Made by a program: the position numbers and the translations under genes. From Gammaproteobacteria bacterium (lineage in GTDB: Bacteria; Pseudomonadota; Gammaproteobacteria; Burkholderiales; Rhodocyclaceae): a stretch of 64,000 nt of DNA. Every line of letters starts with the position of its first letter. The first letter of the stretch is position 1. The stretch lies in contig JARFTX010000004.1 of assembly GCA_029289265.1 (NCBI GenBank), forward strand, positions 1 to 64,000, written 5' to 3'. Under the pieces are notes generated by a model that was not told the DNA's origin, made no database searches, and saw only the letters and a list, made by a program, of their open reading frames with translations. Below, piece after piece: positions 18,406 to 27,844 of this stretch.

Positions 18406-21111
18406 ATGTCCGCGCAAACTAAGCTGCCGCCCGACGCGCTGCAGCAGGCCCGAAGCCTGTCGCGTTTCCTCGGCCGCATGCTCGACAGCCGCCCGTGGCT
18501 CGCCGGGCAGCTGGCGGCATCGCTCGATCGGACGATCGATGCGAATGCCATGGGCGAGTTCATCGCCGAGCGCCCGCTCGACGAACACAACATGCCCGAG
18601 GTGCTGCGCCACCTGCGCACGTGGGTGCTGTGCCACGTGCTGGTGCGCGATCTCGCCGGGGTGGCTTCGCTCGAAGAGGTCACCGAGACGATGACCGTGC
18701 TCGCGGAGCTCACTGTCAGCCATGCGCACCGGCTGGTGCGCGAGCCGCTGGTCCGGCGTTATGGCGTCCCGCTGTCGCCCTCGGGCTGGGAGCAGGAGTT
18801 GCTCGTGATCGGCATGGGTAAGCTCGGAGGGCGCGAACTCAATGTCTCCTCCGACATCGACCTGATTTTTGTCTACCCCGAGGACGGCGACACGGGCGGC
18901 GCCAAGGTGATCAGCAATTTCGAGTTCTTCGAACGACTCGGCAAGGGCCTGATCAAGGCGCTCGCCGACATCACCGAGCACGGTCAGGTGTTTCGCGTCG
19001 ACATGCGGCTGCGCCCCAATGGCGACTCGGGACCGCTGGTGTGCTCGTTCGACATGCTCGAGAATTATTTCGTCACCCAGGGGCGCGAGTGGGAACGCTA
19101 TGCCTGGATCAAGGCGCGCGTTCTAGACGGCGAGCGCTGGCAGGAGCTTGAGCAGATCGCCCGGCCATTCGTGTTCCGCAAATACCTCGACTTCGGCTCG
19201 ATCGACGCGATGCGCGGCTTGCACGCCCAGGTGCGGCGCGAGGTCGCCCGCCGCGACCGCGCCAACAACGTCAAGCTCGGCCCCGGAGGCATCCGCGAGA
19301 TCGAGTTCATCGCCCAGGTCTTCCAGGCGATCCGCGGTGGGCGGGACGCGGGGCTGCAGATCCGGCCGACTCTCAAGGTGCTCGCCGCGCTGGCCGAGCG
19401 CGGCATCCTCACGACGCAGGCGGTCGAGGAGTTGTCGGCCGCTTATCGATTCCTGCGCCGCCTCGAGCACCGGCTGCAGTATCTGGACGACGCCCAGACC
19501 CACGACCTGCCCGACAATCCCGCCGACCGCGCGCTCATTGCGAGAGCCATGGGCTTCGAGCACGAGGGTGAGTTGCTGGAGCAACTCGAACACCATCGCC
19601 ACTGCGTCAGCCGCCACTTCGATGACGTCTTCGCCGACCCGAACGAGGACGGACACCAGCTCGGTCAGGTATGGAGCTCGACGGGCAGTGACGAGCAGAT
19701 CGGCGCGATCCTTGCCCGGCTGGGCTATCGCGACCCGCAAGGAGTGGCACGGCGGCTCGCTGCCATGCACGCAAGCCCCCGTTGCCAGCAGTTGCCCAAC
19801 CATATCCGCAGCCGCCTCGACGCGTTGGTGCCGCGCATCGTCGACGCGGCCGCGGCTACGCCGATGCCCGACGACACGCTGGCGCGCTGCCTCGACCTGC
19901 TCGATGCCATAAACCGTCGCGGCGCGTACCTCGCGCTGCTGCAGCAGTACCCGAACGCACTTCAGCGCGTGGTCGACCTGATGGGTGCATCGAGCTGGGC
20001 CGCCCAGTATCTGACCCGCCATCCGATCCTGCTCGACGAATTACTCGACGACCGCCACCTCGTGGCGCAGCCCGATTGGCAGGCCTTCGACGCGGAACTC
20101 GCGGCCGCACTCGACGCGATCGAACCCGACATGGAACACCAGATGGACATGATGCGCGAGCAGCACCATGCGCAGGTCTTCCGTCTGCTGACCCAGGACA
20201 TCGCCGGCAAACTCACGGTCGAGCGACTTGCCGACCATCTCTCCGCGCTGGCCGACATCATTCTCGAGCGCACCCTGCCGCTGGTGTGGCGCAAGATGAA
20301 GGCGCGCCACCGCGACACGCCGCTCTTTGCCGTGATCGCCTACGGAAAGCTGGGCGGCAAGGAGCTCGGTTACGCCTCGGACCTCGACATCGTGTTCGTC
20401 TACGACGACGATGCGCCCGAGACGATGGAGATCTATTCGCGCTTCGCCCAGCGCATCAACACCTGGCTGTCCAGCCGCACCGCAGCCGGCATCCTGTTCG
20501 AGACCGACCTGAGGCTGCGCCCCAACGGCGACGCGGGGCTGCTCGTGACCTCGCTCGAGGCCTTTCGCAAGTACCAGCTCGAGTCGGCCTGGGTCTGGGA
20601 ACACCAGGCGCTCACCCGCGCCCGCTTCGCCGCGGGCGACAAGGCGATCGGCGCCGCGTTCGAGAAGATCCGCTGCGAAGTCCTGCGCCAGCCGCGCGAC
20701 CTCGACACGCTGCGCGCCGAAGTCCTCGCCATGCGCGGGAAGATGCGCGACGCCCATGCCGGCAAGAGCGAGCTGTTCGATCTCAAGCACGACGCCGGTG
20801 GCCTGGTCGACGTCGAGTTCCTGATCCAGTACCTGGTGCTGGGACACGCTCATCGTCATCCGGAACTGACAGGCAATCTCGGCAACATCGCCCTGCTGCG
20901 CATCGCGGGCGAGCTCGCCCTGATTCCTGCCGACCTGGCCGTGCAGTGCGGGGACAGCTATCGCCTGTACCGGCATCTTCAGCATCGCCAGCGCCTGAAC
21001 GGGCAGGCCTCGCGGGTCGATCCCGGCGACGTCGAGACGGCGCGCGAGCCGGTGCGCCGACTTTGGGCGCAGGTGTTCGGCGCGGCGGAGGTCCAGCCGG
21101 CCGAAGGCTGA
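18406..21111 (+). CDS. glnE: Bifunctional glutamine synthetase adenylyltransferase/adenylyl-removing enzyme
   Basis: Controls glutamine synthetase by adding or phosphorolytically removing AMP in response to PII state. The 901-residue protein has two nucleotidyltransferase domains: the N-terminal removase core (GMGKLGGREL...DIDLIF, about 136-155) and the C-terminal transferase core (YGKLGGKELGYASDLDIVF, about 646-664). AGGAA lies upstream of the ATG at 18406, and a TACAAT box (18307-18312) is a possible -10. It is divergent from yhdP. The next gene is a ygiF-like CYTH-CHAD protein, an adjacency also seen in E. coli. Confidence 0.97.
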   Translation: MSAQTKLPPDALQQARSLSRFLGRMLDSRPWLAGQLAASLDRTIDANAMGEFIAERPLDEHNMPEVLRHLRTWVLCHVLVRDLAGVASLEEVTETMTVLAELTVSHAHRLVREPLVRRYGVPLSPSGWEQELLVIGMGKLGGRELNVSSDIDLIFVYPEDGDTGGAKVISNFEFFERLGKGLIKALADITEHGQVFRVDMRLRPNGDSGPLVCSFDMLENYFVTQGREWERYAWIKARVLDGERWQELEQIARPFVFRKYLDFGSIDAMRGLHAQVRREVARRDRANNVKLGPGGIREIEFIAQVFQAIRGGRDAGLQIRPTLKVLAALAERGILTTQAVEELSAAYRFLRRLEHRLQYLDDAQTHDLPDNPADRALIARAMGFEHEGELLEQLEHHRHCVSRHFDDVFADPNEDGHQLGQVWSSTGSDEQIGAILARLGYRDPQGVARRLAAMHASPRCQQLPNHIRSRLDALVPRIVDAAAATPMPDDTLARCLDLLDAINRRGAYLALLQQYPNALQRVVDLMGASSWAAQYLTRHPILLDELLDDRHLVAQPDWQAFDAELAAALDAIEPDMEHQMDMMREQHHAQVFRLLTQDIAGKLTVERLADHLSALADIILERTLPLVWRKMKARHRDTPLFAVIAYGKLGGKELGYASDLDIVFVYDDDAPETMEIYSRFAQRINTWLSSRTAAGILFETDLRLRPNGDAGLLVTSLEAFRKYQLESAWVWEHQALTRARFAAGDKAIGAAFEKIRCEVLRQPRDLDTLRAEVLAMRGKMRDAHAGKSELFDLKHDAGGLVDVEFLIQYLVLGHAHRHPELTGNLGNIALLRIAGELALIPADLAVQCGDSYRLYRHLQHRQRLNGQASRVDPGDVETAREPVRRLWAQVFGAAEVQPAEG

Positions 21112-21150
21112 ATCCCGCGCACTGTATTGTAAACGTCACATTTGCGCGCA

Positions 21151-21178
21151 TGACGCTGTCCGATTCAGCGTCTAGAAT
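21151..21178 (+). promoter_or_regulatory. Promoter with overlapping inverted repeat upstream of the CYTH-CHAD gene
   Basis: TGACGC (21151-21156), a 16-base spacer and TAGAAT (21173-21178) form a promoter candidate. The spacer is filled by a perfect 7-bp inverted repeat, GACGCTG (21152-21158) and CAGCGTC (21166-21172) seven bases apart. Its placement suits a repressor operator; it could also be a short hairpin. Confidence 0.5.
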
Positions 21179-21252
21179 GGGCTTTCATTTCCATGTCGCC
21201 GAGTTCCTGTCGTTCAGCACGAAAGGGCGGCGCCCGACACCCGGACGTTTCG

Positions 21253-22755
21253 ATGAGCGACGAGATCGAACTCAAGCTGAGCCTGCCGCGCGCAGCGCTG
21301 CCCAGGCTGCGCAAGCATCCGCTGATTGCCGGGGCGCCCCGCGACGGCAACGCAGTCACCCTCGAGAACACGTACTACGACACGGCAGACCTCAGCCTGC
21401 ATGCGCAGCGCATCGGCCTGCGAACCCGTCGGCACGGCCGAACCTGGCTGCAGACCGTCAAGTGCGCCGGCACCTCGACCGGCGGCCTGACGCAGCGCCC
21501 CGAGTGGGAGCGGCCTTTCGACGGCGCCTTCGACTTCTCGGAGATCGATGCGCCCAAGGTGCAGAAGCGGCTGCATCGCGTCGAGGCTGAACTGGCACCC
21601 GTGTTCACGACACGCTTCCGGCGCGAGACCCGCGTGATCGAACCGGGTGACGGCACCCGCATCCTGCTGATGATTGACACCGGCGAGATCGTCGCCGGGG
21701 AGCATAGCGAGCCGATCTGCGAGGTCGAACTCGAACTCGATCAGGGGCGGCCGGTCGATCTGCTCGTCCTCGCCTGCCGCCTCGCCGCCGACCTGCCCCT
21801 GTTTCCGGGCGACGAAAGCAAGGCCGAGCGCGGGTATCGCCTGCACCTGGGCACGCCGGTCGAACCGGTACGTGCCGAGGACTCGGCCATCGACGCGGGC
21901 CAAAGCCCGGTGGAGGCCTTCCGGACCCTCGCCCAGTCGTGTGTCCGCCAGTGGCAGGCCAACGCGCTCGCCGCCGCGAGCCATGACGATCCGGAGTTCA
22001 TCCATCAGTTGCGCATCTCGCAGCGGCGCCTGCGCTCGCTGCTCAGGCTCTTCGCCCCCGCACTGCCGGCGGACTTCGTCGCGGACTGGAGCGATCGGCT
22101 GCGCATGAATGCGGCGAGCTTCGGCGACGCGCGCGACCTCGACGTGCTGTGCGACGAAATCCTCGCGCCCGTGGCCGCGACCACCGATGCCGAAGGCGTT
22201 GCTCTCGAGCGCCTGCTGGGCGTCGTGGCCGAAGCGCGCGAAAAGGCCCGCGCCGAGGTCGCACACCGGCTCGACGCCGCCGCCCAGGGTCGTCTGCTGA
22301 TCGGTTTCATGGCGGCGCTCCATGCACTGCCCACCGACAGCCTGATCGGGTCGGCGCGTCTGCGCACGTTTGCGCGGCTGCAACTCGAGGGCTTGCGCAA
22401 GAAGGTGCGCAAGCGCCTGCGCGCGGCGCACGACATGAAGCCCGCACATCTGCATGGGCTGCGCATCACGCTCAAGAAGTTGCGCTACGCCCTCGAATTC
22501 TTCCTGCCCCTGATGCCGCGCAAGGAGGCGGCCCGCTATCTCAGGACGGTCGCGCGCACCCAGTCGGCGCTGGGCTTCGTGAACGACATCGATGTCGCGC
22601 GCACGACACTGCTCGGCCAGGCCGGGGACGACCCGGAGCTGCGTGGCGCGGCCGCATTCGTGTTCGGCTGGCATGCACCGCGCTACAAGCGGCTCGGCAC
22701 CCGGGCCGTGCGCGATCTCGATGCCCTGTTGGGCGGACCCAATCCCTGGGGTTAA
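21253..22755 (+). CDS. ygiF: CYTH and CHAD domain protein (YgiF-like inorganic triphosphatase)
   Basis: Predicted inorganic triphosphatase, possibly polyphosphate-associated. The 500-residue protein begins with the CYTH signature ExExK (E4, E6, K8) of the triphosphate tunnel fold (about 1-200). A helical CHAD domain rich in His and Arg/Lys follows (about 215-490), including HQLRISQRRLRSLLR; CHAD domains are known to bind polyphosphate. I chose the ATG at 21253 (MSDEIELKL) because the CYTH motif starts there. The glnE neighbour matches the E. coli ygiF-glnE linkage. It is followed by sixA. Confidence 0.88.
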   Translation: MSDEIELKLSLPRAALPRLRKHPLIAGAPRDGNAVTLENTYYDTADLSLHAQRIGLRTRRHGRTWLQTVKCAGTSTGGLTQRPEWERPFDGAFDFSEIDAPKVQKRLHRVEAELAPVFTTRFRRETRVIEPGDGTRILLMIDTGEIVAGEHSEPICEVELELDQGRPVDLLVLACRLAADLPLFPGDESKAERGYRLHLGTPVEPVRAEDSAIDAGQSPVEAFRTLAQSCVRQWQANALAAASHDDPEFIHQLRISQRRLRSLLRLFAPALPADFVADWSDRLRMNAASFGDARDLDVLCDEILAPVAATTDAEGVALERLLGVVAEAREKARAEVAHRLDAAAQGRLLIGFMAALHALPTDSLIGSARLRTFARLQLEGLRKKVRKRLRAAHDMKPAHLHGLRITLKKLRYALEFFLPLMPRKEAARYLRTVARTQSALGFVNDIDVARTTLLGQAGDDPELRGAAAFVFGWHAPRYKRLGTRAVRDLDALLGGPNPWG

Positions 22756-22939
22756 GACACGCTTTACCGCCGGTTTCAGGCACGGCCGGGCACACGGCCC
22801 CAGATCGGCAGTCTCAACGACGCGGGGCAGACCCGACTTCGGTACTCAGGTCACACCGGCGTGGACGCCGCGCCGACCGCTGTCACGGGGGCGCAACCGA
22901 CGCCGGGCAAGCTATCGGCTTTTCAGCGAGAGGTACAAG

Positions 22940-23392
22940 ATGGATCTCCTGTTGTGGCGCCACGCCGAAGCCGTGCAGGCCGTCCCCGACCACGCGCGCG
23001 AACTGACGCTGCGCGGGCACAAGCAGGCGCGTCGGCTTGCGGCGTGGCTCCGCGAGCGTGGCCCCAAGCGCGTCCGCGTACTCGTCAGCCCGACCGTGCG
23101 CACGCGCCAGACGGCGCGCGCTTTCGCTGATGAGTTCGAGATCGTGCCCGCCATCGGGCCAGACGGGGACGTACCTGCGATGCTCGCCGCCGCCGGCTGG
23201 CCCGATTCGAGTCGGCCGTGCCTGATCGTCGGCCACCAGCCCACCCTGGGCCGCCTGGCGGCGCTGCTGCTCGCGGGAGCCGAGGCCGACTGGACGGTCA
23301 AGAAGGGCGCGCTGTGGTGGTTCTCCAACCGGGTCCGCGACGGCGACACGCAGACGATTCTGCGCGCGGTGATCCCCGACGATCTGGCCTGA
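22940..23392 (+). CDS. sixA: Phosphohistidine phosphatase SixA
   Basis: Small histidine phosphatase (150 residues) that removes phosphate from phosphohistidine, for example on ArcB or PTS proteins in E. coli. The RH of the phosphatase motif is at R7-H8 (LLWRHAEA), and the second catalytic histidine is in IVGHQPTLG. GAGAGG precedes the ATG at 22940. A 184-base gap separates it from the CYTH-CHAD gene. The in vivo substrate is unknown here. Confidence 0.88.
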   Translation: MDLLLWRHAEAVQAVPDHARELTLRGHKQARRLAAWLRERGPKRVRVLVSPTVRTRQTARAFADEFEIVPAIGPDGDVPAMLAAAGWPDSSRPCLIVGHQPTLGRLAALLLAGAEADWTVKKGALWWFSNRVRDGDTQTILRAVIPDDLA

Positions 23393-23522
23393 TCCAAGCG
23401 TGGGGAGGGCGTTTTCCGGGGGCACTTCAGTGGCCCGCGCGGGTCTGATCGAGCGTGCTCAGGCCCCCGCAATTCCACGGGGAAATCCGAGTTAAGATAC
23501 GCCCCTTCACACGAACCCTCCG

Positions 23523-24080
23523 ATGATCAAGCGCTACATCCCGACCCGCGAGAGCGTCAAACAGAGCCGCGTCTTGCGCTGGCTCGGGCCGCGCATCCAC
23601 GATCCGCTGCTGTGGCACATCAACCGTAATTCGGTCGCCCGCGGCGTCGCCATCGGCGCCTTCTTCGGCTTCATGGTGCCGGTCGCGCAGATTCCCGCCG
23701 CAGCGGTCGCTGCGCTCGCTTTCCGCGCCAATCTGTGGATTGCCGCAATCGCGACCCTGGTCAGCAACCCCTTCACCTACGGCCCGATCTACTTCTTCGC
23801 CTACCGCCTCGGCAGCGCCATCCTGCCTCCGGCTGCGTCGACGAGCGCAGTGGTCGACGACGACCATGCCACCGCAATGCTGCAATGGCTCGTCGATGCA
23901 CTGCACTGGCTCACCGGCATCGGCCGGCCGCTGGTGTTGGGCATGTTCCTGATGGCGGTGACCGCGGCCATCATCGGCTACTTCTCCGTCCTCGGATTGT
24001 GGCGACTCAACGTCGTCCTCAAGCGGCGGCGCCAGCGCAACCAGCGCCTCGCGGTGCGACGCTCGGACGGCACGCCCTGA
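23523..24080 (+). CDS. DUF2062 domain membrane protein
   Basis: Inner-membrane protein of 185 residues and unknown function. The family signature HDPLLWHINRNSVARGVAIGAFFGF and the SNPFTYGPIYFFAY segment are clear. About three to four hydrophobic segments lie near 38-60, 68-96 and 130-160, and the C-terminus is strongly basic (KRRRQRNQR). In other bacteria DUF2062 proteins often sit near cell-envelope or glycosyltransferase genes. A TAAGAT box lies shortly upstream. Confidence 0.85.
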   Translation: MIKRYIPTRESVKQSRVLRWLGPRIHDPLLWHINRNSVARGVAIGAFFGFMVPVAQIPAAAVAALAFRANLWIAAIATLVSNPFTYGPIYFFAYRLGSAILPPAASTSAVVDDDHATAMLQWLVDALHWLTGIGRPLVLGMFLMAVTAAIIGYFSVLGLWRLNVVLKRRRQRNQRLAVRRSDGTP

Positions 24081-24176
24081 GCCCGCCACCTGCGGCAGCC
24101 CCGCCGGTGGACTTTTTTGCTTTGCACAACCGGCGTATCCTTGGCTTCAACACACTTGCAACAGTGCTTTGCCAAG

Positions 24177-25097
24177 ATGAACGATTTTGCTGCCAACGGA
24201 ACCATCCGATACATCGACGGCGTCAAGCGCATCCACTACGACGGGTACTGGATCAAGGTCTACGACCCACCCGAGGATTCGCTCCGGGACAAGCGCCGCC
24301 TCATCGAAGCGCTGACGCGGAGGCTGTTCAATCACGTCGAGCACGGCATCAACATACCCGGCAAGCGCCTCAAGGAAGCGCGCCAGGCCTTCGAGGCGGA
24401 AACCGACCCTGAGCGCAGGCGCGTCAAGGGGGCGATGCTGGCCGGGGCGCTCTTCAATCGCGCCACCGACATCTTCACCAAACTGGTCGACCTGCAGGCC
24501 GAGGGGGTCGATGTCGAGCACGACAGCGCGCTGATGCGCGAATGCGGTCAATGTCTGCAGGAGTCATTGGCGCTGGGCAAAATGGTGCACCACATCAGTG
24601 GCGACGAAGGCATCGACGAGTTGTGGGGCGAGCCCTTCCGCGCCTTCTCGATCCCCATCGAAGCCTTCTATGAGAGCCGCTATATCAAGATCTCGCAGAC
24701 GCTGCGCGACATCGACCGGATTTCCGACTTCATGGTGGCGACCTTCTCGGGCCTGTCGCTCTTTGCCGGCATCGAGGCGCTGATTCGCGAGCTGTGCGAG
24801 GCGGCCAAGGTCAAGTGCGAGACGCTGCGCACCGACCACGACATCTTCAACATCTGGGCCAACTTCGTCGTCGCCTCGGAACACCTCTGTGCCTTCGAGC
24901 CCCAGGTACCGCCGGGCGCGGGTCCCGAACTCAGGCAACTTGCCCAGGACGGGCACCAACTGATCCTGCAGGGCGAGGAGCTCATCAGCTACGTCACGCG
25001 GGCGCGCGTGCCGATGCCCAAGAGCACGCGCGAATATTTCGACCGCTGCGAGCGCTACGCGCGCTGCGCCCGACTCAGCCACGCGTCGGCGGCCTGA
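24177..25097 (+). CDS. Conserved hypothetical protein, 306 residues, function unknown
   Basis: I do not recognise this family with confidence. The 306-residue protein is soluble and mostly helical, with no signal peptide or membrane span. It opens with a short beta-rich part (RYIDGVKRIHYDGYWIKVY, about 10-28), then long charged helices. Cysteines cluster near 124-127 (ECGQC) and at the C-terminus (CERYARC). I chose the ATG at 24177. It is the last rightward gene before mnmA, converging with it over 136 bases. Codon use is like its neighbours, so it is a real gene rather than a shadow. Confidence 0.7.
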   Translation: MNDFAANGTIRYIDGVKRIHYDGYWIKVYDPPEDSLRDKRRLIEALTRRLFNHVEHGINIPGKRLKEARQAFEAETDPERRRVKGAMLAGALFNRATDIFTKLVDLQAEGVDVEHDSALMRECGQCLQESLALGKMVHHISGDEGIDELWGEPFRAFSIPIEAFYESRYIKISQTLRDIDRISDFMVATFSGLSLFAGIEALIRELCEAAKVKCETLRTDHDIFNIWANFVVASEHLCAFEPQVPPGAGPELRQLAQDGHQLILQGEELISYVTRARVPMPKSTREYFDRCERYARCARLSHASAA

Positions 25098-25233
25098 AAC
25101 GCCGGACGCCCCTGCCCCGCGGTAAGCGTCACGCCACCTCGGGCGTTCCCTCCTGAAACAAGAGACGCCGACGCGTCGATCGGCGCCCCGGCACAGACAC
25201 TCCAGAAACCCCAGCAGCCCGCTTGCGGACCGC

Positions 25234-26367
25234 TCAGCCGGCAAGCTCGATTACGCCGCCCCCGAGGCAGACGGTCGACTCATACACCACCACGCTCTGC
25301 CCCGGCGTGAGCGCCCACTGCGGCTGCCCGAACACGATCTCGGCACGCCCCCCGGCGATGCGGTCGATCTCGCACGGCACGTCCGGCGTGCGGTAGCGCG
25401 GCTTGGCGGTATAGACCCAGTGGGTGTGGGGGTCGCGGGCGGCGATCCAGTTGAGTTCGGTCGCGACCATCCGGTCGCGCAGCAGCGCCGGATGGTCGTG
25501 TCCCTGCACCACGTAGACCACGTTGGCCGCGACGTCCTTGGCCGCGACGTACCAAGCCTCATGTTCGCCCGCCGCATCCTGCCCGCCCCTGATGCCACCG
25601 ATGTGCAGACCCTTCCGCTGACCGATGGTGTGATACATCAGCCCCTGGTGCTCGCCCAGCAGCCGGTTGTCGTCGAGACCTCGAATCTCGCCCGGCACGA
25701 CCGGTAGGTAGCGCATCAGGAATTCGCGGAACGGGCGCTCGCCGACGAAGCAGATACCGGTCGAGTCCTTCTTCGCCGCGACGTGCAGACCCGCGGCCTC
25801 GGCAATGCGGCGCACCTCGCGCTTGTACAGGTCGCCGAGCGGAAAGAGCGTGCGGGCGAGCTGCTCCTGGTTCAGCCGGTAGAGAAAGTAGCTCTGGTCC
25901 TTGGTGCCGTCCTCGGCCTTGAGCAGTTGATGCTCGCGCCGACCGTCGGCGACCCATTCGCGCACCCGGGCATAGTGACCGGTCGCGATGCGCTCGGCCC
26001 CCATTTGCACGGCGTGGTCGAGAAAGCAGCGGAACTTGATCTCGGAATTGCACAGCACGTCCGGGTTGGGCGTGCGCCCGGCCTGGTACTCGCGCAGGAA
26101 ATCGGCGAAGACGCGTTCCTTGTACTCGCGCGAGAAATTCACCACCTCGAGGTCGATGCCGATCACGTCGCACACCGAGGCGACGTCGACCAGATCCTGG
26201 CGCGTCGAGCAGTACTCGTCGTCGTCATCGTCCTCCCAGTTCTTCATGAACAGGCCGCGCACGTCATAACCTTGGCGCCTCAGCAGCAGGGCGGCGACCG
26301 ACGAATCGACCCCGCCGGACATGCCGACGACCACCTTCATCCCCGCAGGGTCCTTCTCACTGGACAT
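25234..26367 (-). CDS. mnmA: tRNA-specific 2-thiouridylase MnmA
   Basis: Installs 2-thiouridine at wobble position 34 of Lys, Glu and Gln tRNAs using ATP and a relayed sulfur. The 377-residue protein has the PP-loop SGGVDSS (17-23) and the two catalytic cysteines C106 ([10 protein letters not shown]) and C206 ([10 protein letters not shown]). The ATG at 26367 has GGAGGTG six bases upstream and overlaps the end of the preceding gene. The nudJ-mnmA linkage is also found in E. coli; here an extra gene lies between. Confidence 0.97.
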   Translation of the reverse strand: MSSEKDPAGMKVVVGMSGGVDSSVAALLLRRQGYDVRGLFMKNWEDDDDDEYCSTRQDLVDVASVCDVIGIDLEVVNFSREYKERVFADFLREYQAGRTPNPDVLCNSEIKFRCFLDHAVQMGAERIATGHYARVREWVADGRREHQLLKAEDGTKDQSYFLYRLNQEQLARTLFPLGDLYKREVRRIAEAAGLHVAAKKDSTGICFVGERPFREFLMRYLPVVPGEIRGLDDNRLLGEHQGLMYHTIGQRKGLHIGGIRGGQDAAGEHEAWYVAAKDVAANVVYVVQGHDHPALLRDRMVATELNWIAARDPHTHWVYTAKPRYRTPDVPCEIDRIAGGRAEIVFGQPQWALTPGQSVVVYESTVCLGGGVIELAG

Positions 26368-27046
26368 TCGGTCCACCTCCATTCAACCATTCCCGCAGCG
26401 GCAGGATCACGGCCGGCTCGCCATGCTCGACGAACCAGCTGTCTACGACGAAGCGCTCACCCGGCGCAAACGGCGGCGACCATTCGATGACTGTCGGGCG
26501 GGGCAGATCGCCCAGCACGTCCTCGCAGTCGCACAAGGCCAGCAACAACGCCACATGGTCCGGATCCTCCGCCGCAGCCGGTTCGACGACGATGGGCACC
26601 GGCGCCTCGATCTCTTCGACGACTGCCGAAAAATGCTGGAAGATCACCCGGCTGCGCCGCGCCGGCTCCTCGACGCGGTGAAAGCGCAGCCAGCCGCGCG
26701 CCTCCATCAGCCGCAGCAGGCGAGTCGTGGTCGTCGAGTGGTCGATGCAGTCCATGCGCCCCTCGACCCCGCCGTCGAGGAAATTCCCCGCCCGATCGGA
26801 ATGAATGGGCGATTGCAGGCCGGCGTTACGGTATAGCATCCCGACCGCGACCCTGATCGCCTCCCTCTCCTCGACCGGGCCGCCGGCCGAGTCCAGCAGC
26901 GCGCCCACGGACTCCAATCGATCCTGCGCCAGCAGGACGGTCACTTCATCCGCACACCCGTAATTGAAGCACACGTCGACAGGCGCTCCGGGCTGCGCCG
27001 ACGCGCTTGCCGCAAAGAGCGCGCCCAGCATCCACGCGCACCTCAT
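26357..27046 (-). CDS. Secreted protein of unknown function between nudJ and mnmA
   Basis: A 229-residue protein beginning with a short signal peptide ([17 protein letters not shown]). The mature part starts with a two-cysteine motif ([11 protein letters not shown]), and further cysteines (MDCIDHS, LCDCED) suggest disulfides. The middle is helical with a [10 protein letters not shown] segment. I do not recognise the family. The ATG at 27046 overlaps the nudJ stop as ATGA, and its own 3' end overlaps mnmA by 11 bases, so the three genes are probably translationally coupled. Confidence 0.75.
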   Translation of the reverse strand: MRCAWMLGALFAASASAQPGAPVDVCFNYGCADEVTVLLAQDRLESVGALLDSAGGPVEEREAIRVAVGMLYRNAGLQSPIHSDRAGNFLDGGVEGRMDCIDHSTTTTRLLRLMEARGWLRFHRVEEPARRSRVIFQHFSAVVEEIEAPVPIVVEPAAAEDPDHVALLLALCDCEDVLGDLPRPTVIEWSPPFAPGERFVVDSWFVEHGEPAVILPLREWLNGGGPNVQ

Positions 27047-27498
27047 GCGTGGTGATGCCTGATCAGGTCGAGCGCGAAGCGGCGCCCGGCGATCCAGTCC
27101 TCGACGCATTCGAGCACCAGCGGACTGCGATGACGTGCGCGCGAGGCGTGCAACGCGTCGATCGTCAGCCACACGACCCCGACGATGCCCTGGTCGAGCG
27201 CCGCGCCGTCGATCGCGCCCTCGTCGCGCCCACCGAAGGCAAAGCGCAGATAGGTCATGTCACCCTGCGGACGCGGCCACTGGTAGATCCCGACGAGAAA
27301 CTCCGGGACAAAGCGGCGCCCGCTCTCTTCGAGTGTCTCGCGTACCACCGCGTCGCACAGCGACTCCCCCGCCTCGAGATGTCCGGCCGGCTGATTGAGC
27401 CGCCGCCCCTCGTCGGTGCGCTCTTCGACCAACAGGAAGCGTCCGTCCCGCTCGATCACGGCCGCTACCGTCACATTGGGCTTCCACTGCCGAACCAT
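27043..27498 (-). CDS. nudJ: Nudix hydrolase NudJ-like
   Basis: Nudix phosphatase of 151 residues with a full Nudix box at 39-61 (G-x5-E-x7-RETLEESG). E. coli NudJ hydrolyses nucleoside and thiamine-precursor pyrophosphates. The name rests on the N-terminal pattern (VRQWKPNVTVAAVIE...FLLVEER) and on proximity to mnmA, as in E. coli. It is the first gene of a leftward coupled trio. Confidence 0.88.
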   Translation of the reverse strand: MVRQWKPNVTVAAVIERDGRFLLVEERTDEGRRLNQPAGHLEAGESLCDAVVRETLEESGRRFVPEFLVGIYQWPRPQGDMTYLRFAFGGRDEGAIDGAALDQGIVGVVWLTIDALHASRARHRSPLVLECVEDWIAGRRFALDLIRHHHA

Positions 27499-27644
27499 GC
27501 GTCACGCTTGCCACAAAAAAGGCGGATTCTACGCCACTGACGCGGCGAACGCCCTGCCCGGGCGCCCTGCCACGCGCCCTCCGGATGGCGATAGGGGTTG
27601 ACAGAAAAGGGGCTGCCGGCAGGTCGCCGCGCGCGTCCCACCTA

Positions 27645-27656
27645 GGGGTTAACCCC
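27645..27656. promoter_or_regulatory. Palindrome GGGGTTAACCCC upstream of the nqr promoter
   Basis: A perfect 12-base palindrome ends 29 bases before the -35 box of the nqr promoter. Its half-site AGGGGTT occurs again at 27592, so it may be a regulator site. No known regulator is assigned. Confidence 0.45.
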
Positions 27657-27685
27657 CATCAATTGCCGAACGCATGCGAGGGCGT

Positions 27686-27714
27686 TTGAAGAGACCGCCG
27701 TAAAAAAGTAGAAT
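27686..27714 (+). promoter_or_regulatory. Promoter of the nqr operon
   Basis: TTGAAG (27686-27691), a 17-base spacer and TAGAAT (27709-27714). The start would be near 27721, leaving an untranslated leader of about 120 bases before nqrA. Confidence 0.7.
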
Positions 27715-27844
27715 CCACGGGTTTTGTATTGCCGGCCCAAAACACGTGCTCGCACCACGGGCGGTCCCGTCCTGCGACGGACCGGCGAGGTCCGGAGCAT
27801 TTCTGGCTGACGGTCGGCACCCGAAAACCAGGATCGAGACCTCT

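Larger units (their letters stand above)
27499..27844. other. nqr upstream region
   Basis: This 346-base divergent intergenic region between nudJ and nqrA holds two copies of AGGGGTT about 52 bases apart (27592 and 27644), the palindrome at 27645-27656, the nqr promoter, and a leader of about 120 bases before nqrA. A TTGACA at 27599 has no matching -10. No ORF in it is convincing. Confidence 0.6.

Noticed and set aside
27599-27604. TTGACA upstream of nqrA as a promoter -35
   Set aside because: No acceptable -10 at 16-18 bases; the TTGAAG/TAGAAT pair downstream is much better.
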